In this document: positions 1 through 8,508 of the stretch, piece by piece
Position numbering within the stretch: the first letter of the stretch is position 1
Layout of the letters: every line of letters starts with the position of its first letter
DNA from: FEN-1297 sp046704255
GTDB taxonomy: Bacteria; Bacteroidota; Ignavibacteria; Ignavibacteriales; Ignavibacteriaceae
Direction of reading: 5' to 3'
Length of the DNA stretch: 37,842 nucleotides
NCBI GenBank assembly: GCA_046704255.1
Contig: JBJKSH010000202.1
Coordinates: 1-37,842, forward strand
The notes under the pieces: generated by a model
Database searches by the model: none
The model's input: the letters and a program-made list of their open reading frames with translations, nothing else
Told to the model about the DNA's origin: nothing
Position numbers and translations under genes: made by a program

Positions 1-113
1 CTATGATTGGAGTGTTTCTATTAGCAGGTAAAATTTATAGGGTGGGAGTTTTAAGAACTGGTAAAAAACCTAAATGGTCGGAAGTTGTAAAGTGGCTGAA
101 GTATAAGTATTGA
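1..113 (+). CDS. ABC-2 type permease, C-terminal end only (partial)
   Basis: An open frame enters from the left edge in frame 3 and stops at TGA 111-113, giving about 36 visible residues that end GKKPKWSEVVKWLKYKY. The visible part has a short hydrophobic stretch (GVFLLAG) followed by KIYRVGVLRTGKKP and a basic amphipathic tail. Many ABC-2 export permeases (NatB-like) end with this kind of segment, in which the last membrane helix is followed by a R(I/V)GxLxxGKKPxxxE motif. Most of the gene lies outside the window, so the family call rests on this tail alone. The gene is followed directly by the heptad repeat array, so it is probably not co-transcribed with the purine permease downstream. Confidence 0.6.
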   Translation, partial: MIGVFLLAGKIYRVGVLRTGKKPKWSEVVKWLKYKY

Positions 114-124
114 GAGAGGGACCG

Positions 125-285
125 GATGCCGGATACTCGATTCTCGATACTTGATACTCGATTCTCGATACTTGATACTCGATTCTCGATACTTGATACT
201 CGATTCTCGATACTTGATACTCGATTCTCGATACTTGATGCCGGATACTCCATGGTGTATACTGAAAGCTGGATGTTCGATACTT
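125..285. repeat. Heptanucleotide tandem repeat (minisatellite), 23 units in phase
   Basis: From base 125 the sequence can be read as consecutive 7-mers: GATGCCG, then five perfect copies of the triplet GATACTC / GATTCTC / GATACTT (132-236, a 21-bp higher-order unit), then GATGCCG and GATACTC (237-250). The 7-base phase continues through five decayed units (CATGGTG, TATACTG, AAAGCTG, GATGTTC, GATACTT) to 285. The higher-order unit is a multiple of three and lacks stops, so both strands show long spurious open frames with 7-residue periodicity. There is no Shine-Dalgarno signal or neighbouring gene to support translation, and there are no unique spacers, so it is not a CRISPR array. Confidence 0.95.
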
Positions 286-506
286 TAAGCCTTATTTACA
301 TATACGGAACAAGCCGGAGATAAAAAAATATTATCATTGAGCATTTCGCATTGAAAATTGATTAGTGAATATTGCCATAATGTTCCTTAGAAAAAATGTT
401 CAATGCTCAACTCTCAATTTTCAATTTCTTTCTTAAAATGTGCAGGATTTCATGAAAAATAAATCTTACCTCTATACTATTTAACTATTGTAAAGGATAT
501 TCAGCT
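286..506. other. AT-rich leader region before the purine permease
   Basis: No gene is visible. Two short words occur again in complementary form: TTGAGCATT (337-345) with AATGCTCAA (402-410), and TTGAAAATTGA (351-361) with TCAATTTTCAA (414-424). The arms are interleaved rather than nested, so this is not a simple hairpin. It looks like two facing copies of a low-complexity TTGA-rich intergenic element. An AAAGGA ribosome binding site at 492-497 serves the gene starting at 507. No convincing promoter boxes could be fixed by eye. Confidence 0.5.
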
Positions 507-1832
507 ATGATAGATAAATACTTTGCATTGAAAGAAAACAATACCAATATAAAGACGGAAGTTCTTGCAGGCATAACAACATTTTTGGCTGCAATGTACA
601 TTATAGTTGTTAACCCGGCAATTATAAGTAAAACGGGAATGCCGTTCAACGGAGTTTTAACCGCAACTGTACTTGTCTCAGCATTCAGTACTATTATGAT
701 GGGAATTTATGCAAAGAATCCTATCTTAATTGCTCCCGGCATGGGATTAAATGCCTTCTTCACTTTTTCAGTTGTACTCGGAATGGGAGTGAAATGGGAA
801 ACTGCATTAGGTTCTGTATTTTGGTCGGGGATAATATTTTTAATTCTTTCAATCTTTAATGTTAGAACTTACATAGTAAAAGCAATTCCCAAGCAGATAA
901 GATTCGCTGTATCTGCGGGTATAGGTTTGTTTATTGCATTGATAGGTTTTGTAAATGCAAAGTTTATTATCGCTTCTCCGGCAACATTGGTTAAGATGGG
1001 CAGTATGAATGCGATAACGGTTACTTTTATTGTAGGTCTGTTAATAACAGCTTTGTTAATTATAAAGAAAGTTAAAGGCGGTTTAATTATTGGAATTACT
1101 ATTACTACACTAATTGCAATACCGATTGGCAGAATTTACGGAGATGCTTCATCTATTAATTATGGAATACCTACCTTAGTTACCTGGAAAGGTATTTTTG
1201 CTCCGCCGGATTTTAGTTTGTTATTTAAACTGGATTTTATAGGTTCGTTAAAATTTTCTATCTGGCCGGTAACTTTTGCATTTTTATTTACGGATATGTT
1301 TGATAGTCTTTCAACTTTCGTCGGCGTAGCAGAAGCAGCAAACCTAATTGATCCGGACGGTGAGCCTAGGTATATAAAAGAATCTTTAATTGCCGATGCC
1401 GCATCTACAACTATTTCAGGTTTGTTAGGGACAAGTTCCGGAACGGCGTATATAGAATCCGCAACCGGAATTGAAGAAGGCGGAAGAAGCGGATTGACGG
1501 CAGTTGTATCCGGTTTATTATTTCTTCCTTTCATGTTTATCTCTCCCCTGCTCTCTATTGTGCCGGAAATAGCCACGGCACCTGCATTAATTCTTGTTGG
1601 AATTTTTATGATGAAACCTGTTCTAAAAATAAACTGGTCCAAATTTGATGATGCAGTACCGGCATTTTTAGCACTAATTCTAATTCCATTTACTTATTCC
1701 ATAACACAGGGAATAGTGTGGGGATTTATAAGCTGGACGTTATTAAAATTAGTTACGGGAAAGAAAGAAGAAGTTTCTCCCATGCTTCTAGTAATTGATG
1801 TGTTTGCCGTGCTGGCTTTGCTAATCCTTTGA
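507..1832 (+). CDS. AzgA/PbuG-type purine (adenine/guanine/hypoxanthine) permease, NCS2 family
   Basis: A 441-residue integral membrane protein, the usual length for the AzgA branch of the NCS2 nucleobase permeases, which import adenine, guanine or hypoxanthine with a cation. Hallmarks are the N-terminal AGITTFLAAMYIIVVNP segment, APGMGLNAFFTF in the first transmembrane block, MFDSLSTFVGVAEAANL at about residue 265, and DAASTTISGLLGTSSGTAYIE at about 295-315, which corresponds to the family's substrate-site region. About a dozen hydrophobic helices span the rest. AAAGGA lies nine bases before the ATG. It stands alone on the plus strand and converges with the minus-strand glycan cluster. The family call is secure; the preferred base cannot be told from sequence. 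Confidence 0.93.
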   Translation: MIDKYFALKENNTNIKTEVLAGITTFLAAMYIIVVNPAIISKTGMPFNGVLTATVLVSAFSTIMMGIYAKNPILIAPGMGLNAFFTFSVVLGMGVKWETALGSVFWSGIIFLILSIFNVRTYIVKAIPKQIRFAVSAGIGLFIALIGFVNAKFIIASPATLVKMGSMNAITVTFIVGLLITALLIIKKVKGGLIIGITITTLIAIPIGRIYGDASSINYGIPTLVTWKGIFAPPDFSLLFKLDFIGSLKFSIWPVTFAFLFTDMFDSLSTFVGVAEAANLIDPDGEPRYIKESLIADAASTTISGLLGTSSGTAYIESATGIEEGGRSGLTAVVSGLLFLPFMFISPLLSIVPEIATAPALILVGIFMMKPVLKINWSKFDDAVPAFLALILIPFTYSITQGIVWGFISWTLLKLVTGKKEEVSPMLLVIDVFAVLALLIL

Positions 1833-1836
1833 AAAA

Positions 1837-1869
1837 ACCGATACTATCCCTCGAAGGGATAGTATCGGT
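1837..1869 (-). terminator. Strong intrinsic terminator for the leftward cluster
   Basis: A perfect 15-bp inverted repeat (ACCGATACTATCCCT at 1837-1851 and its complement at 1855-1869) encloses a 3-base loop. On the minus strand the stem is followed by six T residues (the A-run at 1832-1837 on the plus strand), which is the layout of a Rho-independent terminator for transcripts coming from the genes to the right. On the plus strand the stem is followed by AAAAG, so termination of the purine permease transcript by it is less well supported. Confidence 0.8.
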
Positions 1870-1907
1870 AAAAGTTCATAGAAAACTCCGAATGTCGTTA
1901 GCCTCTG

Positions 1908-2042
1908 ACCTTCGAGGTTATTTTAATGTTCTAGATGCATCATGGTGCAACCTTCGAGGTTTTTATTTAAGCATAATATTTAATTTGTAAGACATAATGT
2001 TTTGTAAAGTATTAGTCTATTAATAATGCAACCTCGAAGGTT
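1908..2042. repeat. Three small TTCG/CGAA palindromes between convergent genes
   Basis: Three 11-13 bp inverted repeats with the same stem and a TCG or CGA loop occur here: ACCTTCGAGGT at 1908-1918, AACCTTCGAGGTT at 1949-1961 and AACCTCGAAGGTT at 2030-2042. The last two share a TGCAACCT 5' edge, but their loops are reverse complements of each other. The core of the terminator at 1837-1869 (CCCTCGAAGGG) is a longer version of the same theme. The last copy begins one base after the stop codon of the isomerase gene. They may be terminator-like hairpins or decayed ends of a small mobile element. Confidence 0.7.
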
Positions 2043-2043
2043 A

Positions 2044-3897
2044 CTACACAGGATCATTTAATGCACTCTCAAAACCGACTTTAGGCTTAATATAAACCAG
2101 CACCATTTTACACGGCCTGCTGCCTTTATTTTCAACTGTTATGTTTTCAGTTGCCGCAGGTATCAACATAGATTCCATATAAGAGAGTTTTACTGTTTTA
2201 TTATTAGCGGAAGTAATTTCAACCCGCTCCCCTTCCACCAGGTTTACAGCAAAAGCACGGTCACCTGTTTTATATTCGAATACGGAATTAAATTCTACTC
2301 TTTGAATATTATAAAATGTAAAAGGTGAATTGTACAAGACATATTCTTTCCTGTCCTTACCCTCATTTATTAATTTTGGCTTCGCGATAAGATTTTCTTT
2401 TACCCATTTTTCTCTCCGCTCGAATCTTATATTTTCAAACGCTCTATCTATATTCAGCGGACGAAGTTTTCCTTCCAGATCTCTTCTTAGGTAATCATAA
2501 ATTTTAAAAGTAAAAATATACGGAGTAGCACTTATTTCCAGTACAAGATTGCCCTTCCCGCTGCAATGCACCGTACCGTTAGGAATTAAAAAAAGATCAT
2601 GCGGTTTGCTTGGCTCGCTGTTTACATATTTGTCAATATCTATTTCTTCACCATTGTTTAATGAATCTTCAAGAGCTTTTATAAATTCATCAGGCTTGCA
2701 GGAATCGGTTAAGCCCAAATATATTTTAGAGCCTTCCTTCGATGCGGTGATATAATATGTTTCATCCTGTGTATACGTCTCACCAAAATTATTTCTTATA
2801 TAATCCGGCCTTGGATGAACTTGAGTAGACAAATTACCGCCGTCAATCGTGTCGAGGTAATCAAGCCTGATTGGCCATTCATACTTAAATTGTTTTGCAG
2901 CATCTTTACCCAACACTCTTTCATTTTGCAGATACATCAGACAATCAAATGAAAACTCAAGAGTGTTACCGCATTTTTCAAGCATGATTCCATTCTCAGG
3001 AACAATAAGTTCAAACGACCATGCAAAATTAGGCTGTTCGGGATCCAAGCCCATATGCCCCTGCATAAATTTACCGCCCCACGGTCCCGGGAAAAACCAT
3101 GGCCTTACTCTAAATGGTGACTCCGACAATTCATATACTGCATTTCTAAAACCATCTCCTCTTATAAATGTCGGTTCTTCGGAATTTGTAAAATCAATAA
3201 ACAAATCTATTTTGGGAAGGATTTGCTGCTTTAATCTGTTCAGCGCCGGCCAATCAAGAAAATATGATCGCTTATAAAATTCACCGAAAGGTAAAATTTT
3301 CTTCTCTCCTATGTTGGTAATCTTTTCTTCCCTGGCAAGCATTTGAATATAATCCTTGGGCATATCAATATACCATAGTGCATCGTAAAGTTCCACAAGA
3401 GAAGAACCGCAGCCGTATATGATTGTTAGTTTGCCTGCTTTTTTGCCGCGGCAAACGGATGCTTTAATTCTTAAACCCGCTAACTTTTTTGCGTTGAAAT
3501 ATATTTCAGGACCAAAAGGATAGTGTGTTCCGAAAAGTGGATCGTCCCCGCCTAAAAAAGGTTCTGCTCTTTTAAAAATTTCTTCGGGTGAAGCGTAACA
3601 TGATTCAATATCAATAAAGTCGGGAGAAACTTTTACTTTTTCTAAACTAGCATTAAGTTTATTTTTAAAATTATTCCACTCTATTCCCTGGTAGCCGTCG
3701 ATAATTAAAACCCTTAATCCTATATGAATTTCTTCTTTAATTATATTTGCTAAGCCGTCGTAACCTTTTTCTATTTTACAATTTCCGGGAGTAAATACCG
3801 GAAAGCTGTCAAACAACCCTCGTGGAAAATTTTTCATCGATTCCGGCAGGTGTGAAATAAAAGGGCTGTTAAAAATATTATCTTTAAAACTACTCAT
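2044..3897 (-). CDS. Class I mannose-6-phosphate isomerase-like protein with a long N-terminal extension
   Basis: About 617 residues, roughly twice the length of a standard class I mannose-6-phosphate isomerase. The C-terminal part (from about residue 270, GPWGGKFMQ) is the cupin-type isomerase, and the expected metal ligands are visible: QVHP (Q360, H362), QDETYYI (E380) and NGTVH (H445), numbered with one extra N-terminal residue. It would interconvert mannose-6-phosphate and fructose-6-phosphate in the cytoplasm. The N-terminal 260 residues contain VLIIDGYQG and a hydrophobic-strand pattern like a nucleotide-binding fold, but no GxxxxGK[ST] P-loop; I do not recognise that part. The start is taken as ATG at 3897 because AGGAG lies five bases upstream; the TTG three bases earlier is too close to it. 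It is the last gene of the leftward cluster. An epimerase or another sugar-phosphate isomerase activity remains possible. Confidence 0.82.
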   Translation of the reverse strand: MSSFKDNIFNSPFISHLPESMKNFPRGLFDSFPVFTPGNCKIEKGYDGLANIIKEEIHIGLRVLIIDGYQGIEWNNFKNKLNASLEKVKVSPDFIDIESCYASPEEIFKRAEPFLGGDDPLFGTHYPFGPEIYFNAKKLAGLRIKASVCRGKKAGKLTIIYGCGSSLVELYDALWYIDMPKDYIQMLAREEKITNIGEKKILPFGEFYKRSYFLDWPALNRLKQQILPKIDLFIDFTNSEEPTFIRGDGFRNAVYELSESPFRVRPWFFPGPWGGKFMQGHMGLDPEQPNFAWSFELIVPENGIMLEKCGNTLEFSFDCLMYLQNERVLGKDAAKQFKYEWPIRLDYLDTIDGGNLSTQVHPRPDYIRNNFGETYTQDETYYITASKEGSKIYLGLTDSCKPDEFIKALEDSLNNGEEIDIDKYVNSEPSKPHDLFLIPNGTVHCSGKGNLVLEISATPYIFTFKIYDYLRRDLEGKLRPLNIDRAFENIRFERREKWVKENLIAKPKLINEGKDRKEYVLYNSPFTFYNIQRVEFNSVFEYKTGDRAFAVNLVEGERVEITSANNKTVKLSYMESMLIPAATENITVENKGSRPCKMVLVYIKPKVGFESALNDPV

Positions 3898-4058
3898 CAA
3901 TTCTCCTGTAAAGAAATTTGCTTAATTATTTTACAACATTAGTTATGCTTTACCATCACCCTCTTTCCCCCTCCAATATTGAGCAGGCTTAGAGTGATAT
4001 CTAATGTTGTTATTTAACTTGAAACATTTAATAAAAAAAATTTAATTTTTGTATACGA
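3898..4058. other. Intergenic spacer with a wide inverted repeat
   Basis: No gene is seen. A perfect 10-bp inverted repeat, ACAACATTAG at 3933-3942 and CTAATGTTGT at 4001-4010, is separated by 58 bases that include a pyrimidine-rich block (about 3958-3974). This is the largest gap in the 2044-8497 stretch and may carry a promoter or processing site for the isomerase gene; no clear boxes can be fixed. Confidence 0.4.
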
Positions 4059-5237
4059 TTAAATTCCGAAAAAATAAATAAGGGCATCAATTAAATTACG
4101 ACGCCAGTTGCCCCATGTATGCCCTTCATGGTATTCATTATAAGTAAAATCATATTTCTTTTCCAAAAGTATTTTTCTTAATCTTCTATTGGCACTAATA
4201 AAATCTCTTTCGTCCTCCGGCAGGAATGTACTTCCAACTTCATGCTCATAAGTACCGGAATCTATATAAAGTTTTATGGGCTTAACCGGCTTATGCAAAA
4301 ACAAATTAATCATCCTGTCTTTTTGAAAGCAATGATAGCCGGATTGACTATAAGCCATCCCAAATATTTCCGGATGCTTAAATGCAATATAAGTAGAAAT
4401 TAATCCCCCGTATGAATCACCAACCACAAGCCGTGAGGCCGGACTTCTTTTTGTTCTATATCTTTCATCAATATATTTTACAAGTTCATTTATAAAGAAA
4501 TTAACATAATCATCATTCAATCCGTATTCCGTCATTCTATTCGGTACTTCAGGTTTGTGAAGGTTCGGCGGAGTTACAAAGACTGCAATAACAGCTTTTA
4601 TTTTTTTCTCTTCAATCAACCTATTTAGTATGTAAGGTACAATTGCAAATTCAATATAATCTCTTCCGTCCTGAAAATATATTACCGGGTATTGCTCTTT
4701 TCTTTTTTCATAATCCGGCGGCAAGTAAATATGCAGTTGATGCGGGTAAGGAAGCGCTCCTGCAGGCAATTCCGTTTCCGTTATTAAATTGAAATCTCCT
4801 TTTTTCCCATTTAAATATTTTTCAAAATAAGGATGTCTCACATAATCAGGCATAGCCAACTCGGAAATATTTCCGAGACCGTTATAAATTATATACGGAT
4901 TAAGCGGATCAATAACCGGTTCTTCATTATCATTTAACATAAACCAGTATTCAAGGCAAGCATCCGGTTCAAGTTTAAAACTAATATAATGAAGGTCTGT
5001 TCCGGCAATATTGTTTAATTTTAAAGTATGTGCCCATTCAGTCATATCACCGATTATCCTTACTTTGTGTGCCTTACCTTGATATAGCAGAACCACATCT
5101 TCTTCACTTTCATAAATGGGATAATGATTTTTCACTCCCGCAATAAAATTATCAACCAGCTTTTGCCTTGAATTATTGTTTTCAGCTAGATTTAATAGCT
5201 TTAAAAATCTTTTAAATTGCTTATTTGAAAATTCCAT
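4059..5237 (-). CDS. Esterase of the enterochelin-esterase (Fes/EstD-like) type with N-terminal E-set domain
   Basis: A 392-residue alpha/beta-hydrolase. Residues about 45-120 look like an E-set/CBM48-like beta domain (KVRIIGDMTEW, then EYWFMLND and VIDPLNPY), the arrangement seen in Fes-type and many glycan-linked carbohydrate esterases. The hydrolase domain follows with the nucleophile in GDSYGG (Ser275), a likely acid in YIDSG (Asp326) and the histidine in EGHTWGNW (His373). No signal peptide is present, so it acts in the cytoplasm. It sits between a glycosidase and an isomerase gene, which suggests removal of an acyl group from an imported sugar. The substrate cannot be read from sequence. 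Only a weak GGA lies before the ATG. Confidence 0.85.
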   Translation of the reverse strand: MEFSNKQFKRFLKLLNLAENNNSRQKLVDNFIAGVKNHYPIYESEEDVVLLYQGKAHKVRIIGDMTEWAHTLKLNNIAGTDLHYISFKLEPDACLEYWFMLNDNEEPVIDPLNPYIIYNGLGNISELAMPDYVRHPYFEKYLNGKKGDFNLITETELPAGALPYPHQLHIYLPPDYEKRKEQYPVIYFQDGRDYIEFAIVPYILNRLIEEKKIKAVIAVFVTPPNLHKPEVPNRMTEYGLNDDYVNFFINELVKYIDERYRTKRSPASRLVVGDSYGGLISTYIAFKHPEIFGMAYSQSGYHCFQKDRMINLFLHKPVKPIKLYIDSGTYEHEVGSTFLPEDERDFISANRRLRKILLEKKYDFTYNEYHEGHTWGNWRRNLIDALIYFFGI

Positions 5238-5288
5238 ATTGAAATTTCCATTAATTATTAAAATTATTTCTTAAACCGTAATAACAAA

Positions 5289-7361
5289 TCATTCAATCTC
5301 AATTAAACCATTTTTGTTTACATTATATAATTTACCCTGGTAGTTAAGATTTTTTAATTCCGCTTTACTGTCAAATTCACCGAATTGCGGTTTTGCCGTA
5401 ATTCCCTTGTAAATAGTTGCCTCCACTCCAAAGATCGATTCAACAATTATGTTGGTCCAGCTTCCGCTGGATGATACAGTCCAATCGCAAATATACGGCC
5501 CTTCCGGGGAAGCTTTTTTTGCACCGCCTGATTCAGGGTCAATTACATCTTCAACAAAATGAGCCTGCCCGAACGGGCCCTGGTTTGCACTTTTAGCCAG
5601 GCCCTTTAGCCAGTTAAACGCAAGGTCTGCTTTGCCGATTTTATACAGGCCCGTAACTGCCTGTGCTGGCCATGCCGGGTATGCACCGTTCCATTGATGA
5701 TCCGGCCTTACACTAAACATTACGTTATTATCTCCCGGAGAAAGAGCGCGCATCCAGGCTTGCGTTTTAAGTTCTTTAATAAAAAACTCAGTCATCTCTT
5801 CTTTTTGTTTTGAAGATAAATCCTCAGCAATTGTATTTAGAATAGTTATAAAATCATAGCTATGTCTAACTTCTACTAAATCTCCGTCCGGAAATCTTGT
5901 ATTCCAGTATCCCTTTCCTTCTGCATACAATTTATTTAATTCTATTACAAGCGAGTCGGCTTCCGTTAAAAGTTCTTTGGAGCTTTTGGTATCTCCAATA
6001 GCCTCAAGCAGTGCTGCCGCTGTTCGCATATTAAACACGTTACCGGCATTTAAACTTGCTACTTCGTGAATATAAGTACTTACACATTCAAGCAGATTGT
6101 TTACTCCGCCGTAATCAGCAAGCCCATGTTTTGTTTTAAATTGGTGCCAGTTGCCGGAATACTTTATAAGATAATCCAAAACATTTTTTTTAGCACCGCT
6201 TTTATCAATAAATTCCTTATTAAGCCAGGCAGTATTACCGGACCATCTTAAATAATCGGATGCGATCCTTGTTAAAGCAAAATCGTTTACGGAATACCAG
6301 GGGCCGACCGGACCACCCGTCAGGTATTCAATTCCAAAATGTTTATGAATATCCATCAACATCCAAAACTCAAGGTATTTTTTCATTACATCCGGGTCCA
6401 GCAGGGCATGAGCTAAAGAACTAAGCGCATAATCCCAGATAAAGGTAACCGACTGCCAATACCGCGGCATAAGAGTATCATACGCTCTTCCGAAAACGGA
6501 ATATGGATTATCACGTTTGAAATAAATTAATCCCAATATTCCAGTGTTGTATATTTTAAGAATATCTTGGTCACTTGTTTCCAGCTCTGGCATAGATCCG
6601 GAAAACCTTGAATTGCCGGGTGTGAAGGCTAACTTTAATTCTTCATTCCATTCTTCATGTGTTTCTTTAATAAACTTATCCGGAGAATTTATCATCTCTT
6701 CGAATTCACTTTGGACCTCATCCAGGTTATCACCGATCGAATTAACATAAGTAATAATTTTATATTCTCCGGGATTCAGTTCCACTTTAATCCTTAAATT
6801 ATTTTTATCAATTTTATCCGCTGCCGGTAGAATCCCCTGGAGTGAATAAGCGGTGCTATGCAGGGCACTAAATAAAAGCGCATTACGCTGGGTGTCAATT
6901 TCAATTTTATTATCTGTTTCATTCGGAGGATACGGCTCATTCCATGGTTTAACAGCTTTAGTAATATTCGATGCAACTCCGAATCTTAATTCAAGTTCCC
7001 TCTTATAACCACAAATATTTTTTAGCCGAAGTTGAACCAGAACAGATTTTTTCTTCATAGGAAGAATTAAAATAGAACTAAAATTAATCCCCAGGTATTC
7101 GGCTTCCCTTATAATTTTATCTGAATACCAAACAAACTTTACAGATGTTCCGGTTGAAGGGAAATATTTATCATTAACATAAAGACCGCAAGTAATTGTA
7201 TCCGAGGAGCCGAACGGAGGGAAGTTTAAGCTCCGAATTCCGGTTATATCAATATCAGTCTGTACTGCACCCCAAAAGTTTGTAAGTCCCGGCGGATTAA
7301 ATAAATCACCGAATTTATGAACAAGTACATCGCTTTTAAGATCATCAACAACCGGAATCAT
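5289..7361 (-). CDS. Six-hairpin (alpha/alpha)6-barrel glycoside hydrolase, GH63/GH37-like
   Basis: A 690-residue protein with a beta-rich N-terminal domain (about 1-235) and an (alpha/alpha)6 barrel from about 265. Barrel motifs include WDYALSSLAHALLDP (309-323), GGPVGPWYSVNDFAL (349-363, with a candidate catalytic Asp), and WNGAYPAWPAQAV and SSSGSWTN towards the end. This layout is shared by GH63, GH37 and related clan GH-G enzymes that hydrolyse alpha-glucosidic or mannosyl-glycerate-like bonds by inversion. There is no signal peptide, so it is probably cytoplasmic and acts on imported oligosaccharide. AGGAG lies five bases before ATG 7361, nearly identical to the leader of the isomerase gene. 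The exact GH family and bond specificity are uncertain. Confidence 0.78.
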   Translation of the reverse strand: MIPVVDDLKSDVLVHKFGDLFNPPGLTNFWGAVQTDIDITGIRSLNFPPFGSSDTITCGLYVNDKYFPSTGTSVKFVWYSDKIIREAEYLGINFSSILILPMKKKSVLVQLRLKNICGYKRELELRFGVASNITKAVKPWNEPYPPNETDNKIEIDTQRNALLFSALHSTAYSLQGILPAADKIDKNNLRIKVELNPGEYKIITYVNSIGDNLDEVQSEFEEMINSPDKFIKETHEEWNEELKLAFTPGNSRFSGSMPELETSDQDILKIYNTGILGLIYFKRDNPYSVFGRAYDTLMPRYWQSVTFIWDYALSSLAHALLDPDVMKKYLEFWMLMDIHKHFGIEYLTGGPVGPWYSVNDFALTRIASDYLRWSGNTAWLNKEFIDKSGAKKNVLDYLIKYSGNWHQFKTKHGLADYGGVNNLLECVSTYIHEVASLNAGNVFNMRTAAALLEAIGDTKSSKELLTEADSLVIELNKLYAEGKGYWNTRFPDGDLVEVRHSYDFITILNTIAEDLSSKQKEEMTEFFIKELKTQAWMRALSPGDNNVMFSVRPDHQWNGAYPAWPAQAVTGLYKIGKADLAFNWLKGLAKSANQGPFGQAHFVEDVIDPESGGAKKASPEGPYICDWTVSSSGSWTNIIVESIFGVEATIYKGITAKPQFGEFDSKAELKNLNYQGKLYNVNKNGLIEIE

Positions 7362-7399
7362 TAATTCTCCTGATATTTATTAATTGAATTCATTTATTA

Positions 7400-8497
7400 C
7401 TATTCCTTATTAAGGTGAATTTCCAGCAGGTGTGGAAAATATTCCTCGAATTCTATATATGTTACATAAATAATTTTTCCGTCTCCTTCAGATAACTCGG
7501 GATGTTCTTTACCGGCATATATAAGAACCGGGTACGGAAGATCTTTTTCCCTTTTGACTTTAACTTGAAAAAGCTCATAAGGATCACTCCAGGGTCCCCA
7601 AGGATTATCGGAAGTTCTCGCAACTATTTTCCCCGTTAGATCAAATGAATGAACTGCTAAAAATTTTCCCAGATACTTATTGTAAGAAACAGATAACTCA
7701 TTTGGAACATTAGTAAAGATTGGAATTGCATCTTTTACATTTGAAGACCAAGCGGATTCTGCAGAAGAAAAATATTCATATAAGTCCGGCTGTTCTATAT
7801 TTTCCGAGCGTACTCTAGCAGCATAGCATTTCTGAATTCCATCATGCGATTGAACAACGCCGTATAGGTAAAGCCAATTATTTACTTCATCAAAGTAAAC
7901 AGCGGAAGCAAACTTGGGCTCACCTGCTTTCCAAAGCAGTTGGGAATTATCAAAATATATTTTGGTAAATTCCCAATCTTCTTCCGAACCAACCGCCAAA
8001 CCGGAACCTAAGACTTCAAAATTAACGGGAAGCACGGCGGCTTCTATCATTCTTACCTTAATAAAATAAAGATAAATTTTGTACTTTAGCTTTATTCCGT
8101 GAAGACACCAGTTTCTTATTTCATCAGCCGACTCATCTTCATCAAGCGGAATTAAAGGTCTTAGGTTTCCGTCTTTGCCGCAAATGTATTCAAAATTGTT
8201 AAGGCCAAATTTTCCTGTTGCTTCATTTAATATTAGTCCGGTATTATTCGTCATTTTATCAATTCCCTTTTTACCGGACATATCACCCGGGCCTATAGGC
8301 TCTCCAAACCAGTACCAAAGACTTTCTCCGATAGTCCTTGTACCGGTTAATGTATCACCGAAGAACCAAAGTGCTTTTCCATTATCTAAAGGAATAGAAT
8401 AAGCACCGTCCTGTCCAACCATTTTATGTTTGTTTATTACAAACTGCGGACCTAAGTCTCTAACCTTCGATACTTTCAAGAATTTATTACCTTTCAA
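7400..8497 (-). CDS. DUF4185-like five-bladed propeller protein, probable glycan-active enzyme
   Basis: A 365-residue protein resembling the DUF4185 family, a beta-propeller group related in fold to GH43/GH117-type enzymes. Visible signatures are MVGQDGAYSIPL (26-37), WFFGDTL (44-50), NPWGPWSDPYELF near residue 300, and a C-terminal EHPELSEGDGKIIYVTY block. Family members are often found in polysaccharide loci but few have been assayed. No signal peptide is evident. The only early start is TTG at 8497, 12 bases after the stop of the preceding gene with a weak AAGAAAG in front; the first ATG would delete the conserved GQDG region's lead-in. The role is inferred from context: trimming or binding of an imported sugar chain. 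Confidence 0.68.
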   Translation of the reverse strand: MKGNKFLKVSKVRDLGPQFVINKHKMVGQDGAYSIPLDNGKALWFFGDTLTGTRTIGESLWYWFGEPIGPGDMSGKKGIDKMTNNTGLILNEATGKFGLNNFEYICGKDGNLRPLIPLDEDESADEIRNWCLHGIKLKYKIYLYFIKVRMIEAAVLPVNFEVLGSGLAVGSEEDWEFTKIYFDNSQLLWKAGEPKFASAVYFDEVNNWLYLYGVVQSHDGIQKCYAARVRSENIEQPDLYEYFSSAESAWSSNVKDAIPIFTNVPNELSVSYNKYLGKFLAVHSFDLTGKIVARTSDNPWGPWSDPYELFQVKVKREKDLPYPVLIYAGKEHPELSEGDGKIIYVTYIEFEEYFPHLLEIHLNKE

Positions 8498-8508
8498 ATA
8501 AGCTTTCT

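Noticed and set aside
132..236. Possible CRISPR array
   Set aside because: The units are directly abutting with no unique spacers and no cas genes are present.
126..323. 65-codon plus-strand frame and a 72-codon minus-strand frame (35-253) with 7-residue repeats
   Set aside because: Both are open only because the 21-bp repeat is a multiple of three and has no stop; there is no ribosome site or flanking support.
337..424. Stable hairpin from complementary TTGA-rich words
   Set aside because: The arms are interleaved, so they cannot form one nested stem.
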